From positions 1 through 11,172 of the forward strand of contig JAPOHQ010000028.1 of the NCBI GenBank assembly GCA_029979375.1: a DNA stretch of 11,172 bases, in the 5' to 3' direction. The translations under genes were made by a program, and so were the position numbers. Position 1 is the first letter of the stretch. The number at the start of each line of letters is the position of its first letter. This document shows, piece after piece, positions 7,047 to 11,172 of this stretch. The notes under the pieces were generated by a model, which was given only the letters and a program-made list of their open reading frames with translations, did not search any database and had not been told where the DNA came from. This stretch comes from Microbacteriaceae bacterium (lineage in GTDB: Bacteria > Actinomycetota > Actinomycetes > Actinomycetales > Microbacteriaceae).

Positions 7047-7970
7047 TCATTTGAGTGACTCCAACGCCTTGCGCACAACCCCACCGCTGTTTGCAAGATG
7101 CTGCCTGGCCACTTCCAGCCTCTCTCCGGAAATGCCCATCACCAGGGCGAGTCGAAGATCTCCTTGAGCTTTGTCGAGGAGTTCGATCGCCTGCTGCTCG
7201 GAGACACCCGAGCCTTCCATCAAGATGCGGATGCTTCTTGAACGAAGTTTTTCGTTGGTCGCAACAACCGAAACCATGAGGTTTGAGTAGGTGCGGCCCA
7301 GACCCACCATTACGGCTGTTGAAAAGCCGGTGAGTAAAACCTTTTGAAAAGTGCCCGCCTTCATGCGGGTTGATCCCGTCAGTACTTCTGGACCGGTGTT
7401 GGCTGCGATGACGTGGTCTGCAAGCGGGGCAAGCTCTGGTTCCGGAACACAGGCAATCAGAGCGGTAGTTGCGCCAAGCGACTTGGCTTTCTCCAGGGCT
7501 CCGCCAACATATGGAGTCCGGCCAGATGCGGCGATTCCTATAGCAATATCCTTGGGGCCCATCTCGGAAGCGTCTCGGGCGCCGGCCTCGACATCGTCCT
7601 CTGCGTTTTCCACGCTGGTTAGCAGCGCTCCCTCGCCACCGGCGATGTGGGCACGAAACTCTCCGGGGTCGGAGTGGAAGGTTGGGTAAAGCTCCGCTGC
7701 ATCCTGGGCAGCGACCCTCCCTGAGGTTCCGGCACCGAAGTAGTGGACTGATCCACCAGCCTGAAGGGCCTTCACTGTTACATCCACCAAAAGCGCGGTC
7801 TTGGGAGCTAGGCGCCTTGCCTCTGCAATTGCAATTTCATCCTCGCTGCCAATGAGCTCAAGGATCTCCCTTGGATTTAGCTCGTCTAGATTCATCGAGC
7901 GCGCATTGCGCTCCTCTGTGGTGAGCTCCAATGCATTCACCCTCAGAGCGACTTTGGAAGTCTGAGCCAT
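7047..7970 (-). CDS. murQ: N-acetylmuramic acid 6-phosphate etherase MurQ
   Basis: A 307-residue cytoplasmic SIS-domain enzyme that splits the D-lactyl ether of MurNAc-6P, giving GlcNAc-6P and D-lactate. Family signatures seen in order: NARSMNLDELNPREILELI, FGAGTSGRVAAQDAAELYPTF (residues 78-98), IAGGEGALLTSVENAEDD, AASGRTPYVGGALEKA, and the MurQ-specific TGSTRMKAGTFQK. Glu93 (DAAELYPTF) and Glu124 (ENAEDD) align with the two acidic residues known as catalytic in MurQ (Glu83 and Glu114 in E. coli). The C-terminal helical region (VSEQQAIELLDKAQGDLRLALV) is also MurQ-like, so this is not a generic SIS protein. Length matches the family (about 300). It is the first gene of the operon. No Shine-Dalgarno precedes the ATG; a -10 box sits 6 bases upstream, suggesting a leaderless mRNA. 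Its stop overlaps an ATG for the binding-protein frame. Confidence 0.95.
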   Translation of the reverse strand: MAQTSKVALRVNALELTTEERNARSMNLDELNPREILELIGSEDEIAIAEARRLAPKTALLVDVTVKALQAGGSVHYFGAGTSGRVAAQDAAELYPTFHSDPGEFRAHIAGGEGALLTSVENAEDDVEAGARDASEMGPKDIAIGIAASGRTPYVGGALEKAKSLGATTALIACVPEPELAPLADHVIAANTGPEVLTGSTRMKAGTFQKVLLTGFSTAVMVGLGRTYSNLMVSVVATNEKLRSRSIRILMEGSGVSEQQAIELLDKAQGDLRLALVMGISGERLEVARQHLANSGGVVRKALESLK

Positions 7971-7976
7971 GAGAGC

Positions 7977-8006
7977 AACCTAATACAGAAATTCACTAAA
8001 TGACTA
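7977..8006 (-). promoter_or_regulatory. murQ operon promoter (leaderless type)
   Basis: On the minus strand the hexamer TAGGTT (7977-7982) lies exactly 6 bases before the murQ ATG. It fits the TANNNT -10 consensus, so transcription would start at or next to the A of ATG. A possible -35, TAGTCA (8001-8006, 4 of 6 to TTGACA), is 18 bases further up. The same TAGGTT-N6-start arrangement is found at nagA. This is prediction by motif only. Confidence 0.6.
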
Positions 8007-8010
8007 ATTC

Positions 8011-8053
8011 TTGAAAATTTTTATCAATTTGAAATAATTTTTCACAATTGTGA
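8011..8053. promoter_or_regulatory. Probable operator for the RpiR/MurR-type regulator
   Basis: A very AT-rich block between murQ and its divergent regulator. It contains two near-identical direct repeats, 8011-8029 and 8029-8049 (17 of 19 positions identical apart from a 2-base gap; shared pieces TTGAAA, ATTTTT, CAATT). The second copy includes the inverted repeat TGAAA-N5-TTTCA (8030-8044). A perfect 12-bp palindrome TCACAATTGTGA (8042-8053) follows. The block is just upstream of the murQ -35 and covers the predicted -35 of the regulator, so binding here could control both. RpiR proteins bind as dimers or tetramers to such symmetric AT-rich sites; which element is bound cannot be told from sequence. 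Confidence 0.5.
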
Positions 8054-8067
8054 TTTCCCAATAAGAT
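8039..8067 (+). promoter_or_regulatory. Promoter of the RpiR-type regulator
   Basis: The -10 TAAGAT (8062-8067) fits the consensus; TTTTCA (8039-8044, 4 of 6 to TTGACA) is 17 bases upstream and lies inside the TGAAA-N5-TTTCA inverted repeat. A start of transcription near 8074 would leave a short leader of about 18 bases containing the Shine-Dalgarno AGGGAGG (8081-8087). Overlap with the operator suggests autoregulation. Confidence 0.5.
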
Positions 8068-8091
8068 TTCAAGCAAGCCAAGGGAGGTCTT

Positions 8092-8982
8092 GTGTTTGAT
8101 TTGCAGCAGCGGATAAACGCTTATCGCAAGAACCTTACCCCCGCGCAACTGGGCCTCGCCGACTACCTGATTTCAAATCTAGAAGCGATGTCCCAGCTGA
8201 CCATCGCGGAAATTGCCGATGCGGCTGGTGTATCGAGCGCAACAATCACACGCTTTTGCGAGACCTTGGGCTACGCCGGCTTCTCCCAACTCAAGTCGGC
8301 GATGGTGATCGCTCTTGAGCAAAAGCGCAAGGATCGCGAACAGTTTGCAATAGCCGATGGAGACATCACCGAGGAAGATAACGCCGATGAGACCTTGGTG
8401 AAGATTTCGTTTCAGGAGGCAGAAGCAATCTCTGCCACCGCAAGGAACATCGATCGCAAACAGTTGGACGCTGCCGTCCAGGCGATACTCGGTTGTCGCA
8501 GATTGGACATTTACGGTCTTGGCTCGAGCTACCTAGCGGCCTTGGATCTGCAGCAAAAGCTGCATCGCATTGGCCTAACCGCGTACTGCTGGAACGACAA
8601 CCACTTAGCGCTGACTTCTGCCGCGGTTTTGACCAAGGATGATGTGGCGATTGCCTTCTCACACTCCGGTGTCACGACCGAGGTTTTCCAGATGGTTGAG
8701 ACTGCCAAGCGATCTGGCGCGAAGGTAATCGGTGTAACAAACCACCCTGCCTCACCGATTGGGCGCGCTTCCGACATTCTGCTCACCACCTCCGCCAAGG
8801 AATCTCGATTCCGTTCGGGAGCAATGTCTTCGAGAATCGTTCAGCTAGCTGTTGTTGACTTCATGTTTGTTCGGATCATGCAGCGGCTCTACAAGTCGGC
8901 ATCGGCATCGCTGGAGCGCACCTACGACGCCGTGAAAGACAATCGACTTTCTTACAACCAGAAAAACGGCAAGAAGTCCTAG
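8092..8982 (+). CDS. RpiR/MurR-family transcriptional regulator
   Basis: A 296-residue sugar-phosphate-responsive regulator. The N-terminal HTH_6 domain (about residues 1-77) shows LTPAQLGLADYLISNLEAMSQ and the recognition segment EIADAAGVSSATITRFCETLG. The C-terminal SIS domain (about 135-255) has IYGLGSSYLAALDLQQKL, AIAFSHSGVTTEV and KVIGVTNHPASPIGRASD, the usual sugar-phosphate pocket segments. Such proteins (for example E. coli MurR, whose effector is MurNAc-6P) control adjacent sugar operons; placement head-to-head with murQ makes a MurR-like role likely, with MurNAc-6P or GlcNAc-6P as the probable ligand (inference). The GTG start has AGGGAGG 4-5 bases upstream, unlike the leaderless neighbours; a TTG at codon 4 is a weaker alternative. 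Its TAG stop overlaps the nagA stop in the tetramer CTAG. Whether it represses or activates is unknown. Confidence 0.9.
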   Translation: MFDLQQRINAYRKNLTPAQLGLADYLISNLEAMSQLTIAEIADAAGVSSATITRFCETLGYAGFSQLKSAMVIALEQKRKDREQFAIADGDITEEDNADETLVKISFQEAEAISATARNIDRKQLDAAVQAILGCRRLDIYGLGSSYLAALDLQQKLHRIGLTAYCWNDNHLALTSAAVLTKDDVAIAFSHSGVTTEVFQMVETAKRSGAKVIGVTNHPASPIGRASDILLTTSAKESRFRSGAMSSRIVQLAVVDFMFVRIMQRLYKSASASLERTYDAVKDNRLSYNQKNGKKS

Positions 8983-10082
8983 AAGCCAAACTGGCGAACC
9001 AGAGCCAGCTCAGAATCAAAGAGCAACAGCTCAGCTGGTTCGCCGACGGCAACGACCTTAGGTGGCAAACCATATGCAGCCGCCGGGTTCGTTGTCACAG
9101 CCCTCAAAGCTGCGGCGGCATCTCCGGTCCAGCTGGCATAGTTCTTGATTGCCTGCAATAGGTTCAGGGTTGAGCCGGCCAGTTTGCCCTCTTCGGTTCT
9201 AGCGGTGCCATCAACCACCGATACCTTTTTGCCTCCCAGCTCATATTCACCATCCCCAAGGTCTGCTGCCGCCATCGAGTCACTTACCAAGATGACCTTG
9301 GCCGGATCAATTAGCTTTGCCACGGAAGGGTCGACGTGAACGCCATCGCAGATCAGCTCGAGGAATACGGCCTGCTGCTCGGCCGCCGCGGGTATAGGAC
9401 CTGGCTCTCTATGGTGAATGCCGGGCATCGCATTGAAAGCGTGGGTCAGCACTCGGCCGCCAGCTTCAAAAAGTTCCGTTGACTGGGAGTAGCTCGCCTC
9501 CGTATGGCCAAGGCAGATCGTGACTCCGGCTGCAACCAGGGTCTTGATCAGGGCGCTGGTGAAGATCTCGGGCGCGAGGGTCATCGAAGTTATTACGTTG
9601 CCAGTTTTTCGCTCCCCCGCGGCAATGAGCTCTTGCAGCTCCGCATCGGTGGGCCTGCGCATGGCATCTAAGTTGTGTGCCCCACACCTGCTGGTTGAAA
9701 TGTATGGGCCCTCGAGGTGCAGGCCAAGAAATCTGGGGTGATCCAGCTGAGCAGCCTCGCCAATCAATTTGATCAAGTTCTGCTGGGTGAGTGAGACCAA
9801 GCTGATGACTGCCCTGCCGATGCCTTTGGATCCAAGATGATCTAGCAGCTTTGCTATGTCCTGAACACCGTGCTCGGCCGCAAACCCTGCCGCGCCATGG
9901 GTGTGAGTCTCGGTTAGGGCCACAGAGAGGAAGCCGCCTCGGGCATCGATTGCCTCGGTGACCTGGAAGCCTTGCTCCCTCCAGGTGTCGCCACGACCCA
10001 GTGCCTTGATCTGGCCATCGAACGCGACCCAGTTGTCTGCTTCCTCGTTTGAGAGGAGCCTGGTTGAGTGAACAACTATCAC
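8979..10082 (-). CDS. nagA: N-acetylglucosamine-6-phosphate deacetylase NagA
   Basis: A 367-residue amidohydrolase-superfamily enzyme that removes the acetyl group of GlcNAc-6P to give glucosamine-6P and acetate. Motifs: the metal site THTHG (His60, His62), GLHLEGPYIS (Glu124, the metal Glu of the family), CLGHTEASY (His193), LTHAFNAM (His214), LICDGVHVD (substrate loop) and ILVSDSMAA (Asp268, the catalytic Asp position). LAGSTLNLLQAIKN near the end is also typical. NagA takes the GlcNAc-6P made by MurQ and hands glucosamine-6P to NagB. It is not within the mur operon but upstream of it on the same strand, separated by the convergent regulator. The start is GTG, with an in-frame stop four codons upstream, so no longer form is possible. 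There is no Shine-Dalgarno; a -10 box sits 6 bases before the GTG. Length and key residues are normal. Confidence 0.93.
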   Translation of the reverse strand: MIVVHSTRLLSNEEADNWVAFDGQIKALGRGDTWREQGFQVTEAIDARGGFLSVALTETHTHGAAGFAAEHGVQDIAKLLDHLGSKGIGRAVISLVSLTQQNLIKLIGEAAQLDHPRFLGLHLEGPYISTSRCGAHNLDAMRRPTDAELQELIAAGERKTGNVITSMTLAPEIFTSALIKTLVAAGVTICLGHTEASYSQSTELFEAGGRVLTHAFNAMPGIHHREPGPIPAAAEQQAVFLELICDGVHVDPSVAKLIDPAKVILVSDSMAAADLGDGEYELGGKKVSVVDGTARTEEGKLAGSTLNLLQAIKNYASWTGDAAAALRAVTTNPAAAYGLPPKVVAVGEPAELLLFDSELALVRQFGF

Positions 10083-10088
10083 GAGGAG

Positions 10089-10094
10089 AACCTA
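10089..10094 (-). promoter_or_regulatory. nagA -10 box (leaderless type)
   Basis: TAGGTT on the minus strand ends 6 bases before the nagA GTG, the same hexamer at the same distance as at murQ. No convincing -35 is seen 16-19 bases upstream, which is common for actinobacterial promoters. Suggests transcription starts on the G of GTG. Confidence 0.55.
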
Positions 10095-10125
10095 TCGCAG
10101 GTTCCCTAAGCGAAGCTTGCGGTGT

Positions 10126-10131
10126 TACTCT
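10126..10131 (+). promoter_or_regulatory. Hydrolase -10 box (leaderless type)
   Basis: TACTCT fits TANNNT and is followed by 6 bases and then the GTG at 10138. No Shine-Dalgarno is present before this GTG, supporting a leaderless transcript. A clear -35 is not seen. Confidence 0.5.
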
Positions 10132-10146
10132 CTTTCGGTGCGAAAG
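10132..10146. repeat. Perfect inverted repeat centred on the hydrolase start codon
   Basis: CTTTCG-GTG-CGAAAG: two 6-base arms around a 3-base centre that is itself the GTG start codon at 10138-10140. Arms of this size occur by chance a few times in a window of this length, so only the placement, right after the -10 box, makes it a possible operator. Confidence 0.45.
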
Positions 10147-11148
10147 TCAGCGTGGATTGGCATAACGGCTGGTGTTCTTGTTGCCCTGGTGGGTGGAGCC
10201 GGCCTAGCGGTTGGTGACTATGTCTACACCTCCGGAACCAAGGTGCCCTGCGCCATTAATGACGACGATCTTGCTAACAAGCCCGAAGAGTTTTACGCCC
10301 CCGGCAGCGGCAATGGTCCATTCCCCGGACCCGGTTGGGAAAAGTGGGTGGGAACCGACCTCTCCGAGTGGTGGATGGTTGGGGTCCCATACGAGGCCGT
10401 GACAATCCCTGTTGCCGATGGCATTGACCTCTCTGCCTGGTGGATAACCCCTATTGAAGGCAACGGCAAGACCGTTATCGTGACCCACGGCATTGGAACC
10501 TCTCGCCGCGATTACAACGCCCTGCTGCCAAGCGGAATGTTGGTTCAAAACGGGTTCAACGTGTTGCTGGTCGACATGCGGGACACCGGAGAGTCGACCT
10601 GCACCGATGGCCGCCACTCTGCCGGACAAGAGGAGTCTGACGACTTCGCTGAGGTCGCCAAGTGGTTGGTGGCAAACAAGGCTGTTATCCCCTCCCAGCT
10701 TGGAATGTTTGGGGTATCGGGTGGTGCAATTGCAACCAGCATGCTCCCGGCCAAGACAGAGCTGGTTTCGGCATTCGCAATGGAGGGCACGATCTTTGAC
10801 TTCAATGCTGCCGCAACCAGAGAGGTTGAATACCAGGGCTTCCCTGGCTTCCTCTGGCAGTTAGCACTTGCCTCAGCTCAGCTGTTCCACGGGGTGAACC
10901 TCACGGAAACCTCTGCGATGGATGGCATTCAGGCAGCTGGCTCAAGGCCGATGCTGATCCTCCACGGCGATAGCGATCAGAGGCTCGACTATCAGTCGTC
11001 GGTCGATTTCTTCAACTACGCGGTAGGGGTCGGAGCCACAATTGACCTGCAGACCTTTGAGGGAGCAGACCACACCGAAGGCATGCTCACCGAATCGAAG
11101 CGCTATGCAGAGCTGCTGGCAGAGTTCTTCAACTCCGCCTTGGACTAG
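10138..11148 (+). CDS. Membrane-anchored or secreted alpha/beta hydrolase
   Basis: A 336-residue protein from GTG. The N-terminus (RKS, then the hydrophobic stretch AWIGITAGVLVALVGGAGLA) is a signal peptide or single membrane anchor without a lipobox, placing the rest outside the membrane. The hydrolase fold follows: VTHGIGTSRRDYN (oxyanion region), LLVDMRDTGEST, the nucleophile elbow GVSGG with Ser194, LILHGDSDQRLDY with Asp280 as likely acid, and GADHTEG with His312. This complete triad resembles the ABHD13/17-like and S9-type serine hydrolases. Substrate unknown; an esterase, lipase or peptidase role is possible. It diverges from nagA, so a link to cell-wall sugar use is only suggested by position. 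A TTG at 10117 would add seven residues (RCYSLSV) but overlaps the -10 box, so GTG at 10138 is preferred. The reading frame ends in TAG 24 bases before the window edge. Confidence 0.82.
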   Translation: MRKSAWIGITAGVLVALVGGAGLAVGDYVYTSGTKVPCAINDDDLANKPEEFYAPGSGNGPFPGPGWEKWVGTDLSEWWMVGVPYEAVTIPVADGIDLSAWWITPIEGNGKTVIVTHGIGTSRRDYNALLPSGMLVQNGFNVLLVDMRDTGESTCTDGRHSAGQEESDDFAEVAKWLVANKAVIPSQLGMFGVSGGAIATSMLPAKTELVSAFAMEGTIFDFNAAATREVEYQGFPGFLWQLALASAQLFHGVNLTETSAMDGIQAAGSRPMLILHGDSDQRLDYQSSVDFFNYAVGVGATIDLQTFEGADHTEGMLTESKRYAELLAEFFNSALD

Positions 11149-11172
11149 CGGCTACTTCTTAGGGCCAAATAT

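Noticed and set aside
8042..8053. TCACAATTGTGA as a CRP-type site
   Set aside because: The CRP consensus is TGTGA-N6-TCACA; here the half-sites are in the opposite order, so it is better viewed as part of the local regulator's operator.
8092..8982. Reading the regulator as a second MurQ or sugar isomerase because of its SIS domain
   Set aside because: The N-terminal helix-turn-helix of the RpiR family is complete, and the MurQ-specific TGSTRMK motif is missing.
8985..8995. GCCA-AAC-TGGC inverted repeat just past the regulator stop, as a terminator
   Set aside because: Stem of only 4 bp, no run of T on either strand, and it lies inside the nagA coding region.
10117..10137. TTG at 10117 as start of the hydrolase, seven residues longer
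   Set aside because: It lacks a Shine-Dalgarno, overlaps a good -10 box and adds residues that do not improve the signal/anchor segment; GTG at 10138 fits better.
10204..10629. 141-codon open frame on the minus strand opposite the hydrolase
   Set aside because: No recognisable domain, fully covered by a gene with intact catalytic motifs on the other strand; a shadow frame of GC-rich coding DNA.
1..11172. tRNA/rRNA genes, insertion sequences, CRISPR arrays or prophage genes
   Set aside because: No cloverleaf-like segment, transposase motif or regularly spaced repeats were seen in the few non-coding stretches; the window is almost entirely metabolic coding sequence.

Overview
The window (GC in the mid-50s % by eye, dense gene packing, frequent GTG/TTG starts, leaderless-looking promoters, few non-coding bases) looks like an actinobacterial chromosome, plausibly a compact-genome Microbacteriaceae-type organism. 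The taxon is inferred from style and protein flavour only.

Almost the whole window is one functional unit for taking up and burning N-acetylmuramic acid (MurNAc) and probably N-acetylglucosamine, the sugars of peptidoglycan. On the minus strand, reading from about 7970 down to the left edge, one tightly packed operon carries: MurNAc-6-phosphate etherase (murQ), a lipoprotein sugar-binding protein, two ABC sugar permeases, a BadF/BadG-type amino-sugar kinase, a three-part FAD/4Fe-4S/CCG oxidoreductase of the D-lactate dehydrogenase type, and the start of glucosamine-6-phosphate deaminase (nagB, cut by the window edge). Most junctions are 4-base ATGA/GTGA overlaps or gaps of a few bases. The inferred route is: import of MurNAc; phosphorylation to MurNAc-6P; cleavage by MurQ to GlcNAc-6P plus D-lactate; NagA and NagB to fructose-6P; and oxidation of the released D-lactate to pyruvate by the neighbouring dehydrogenase.

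Facing this operon is an RpiR/MurR-type regulator (8092-8982, plus strand). The 121-bp AT-rich gap between it and murQ (7971-8091) holds both promoters, a 20-bp direct repeat, a TGAAA-N5-TTTCA inverted repeat and a 12-bp perfect palindrome, which together look like the operator. The regulator's stop codon overlaps the stop codon of the convergent nagA gene (8979-10082, minus strand).

To the right, nagA and a membrane-anchored alpha/beta hydrolase (10138-11148, plus strand) diverge from a 55-bp gap. Both, like murQ, have a TANNNT -10 box exactly 6 bases before the start codon and no Shine-Dalgarno, the pattern expected of leaderless mRNAs. No ABC ATPase, RNA gene, mobile element or CRISPR array is seen, and there is no stretch over 300 bases without a gene.
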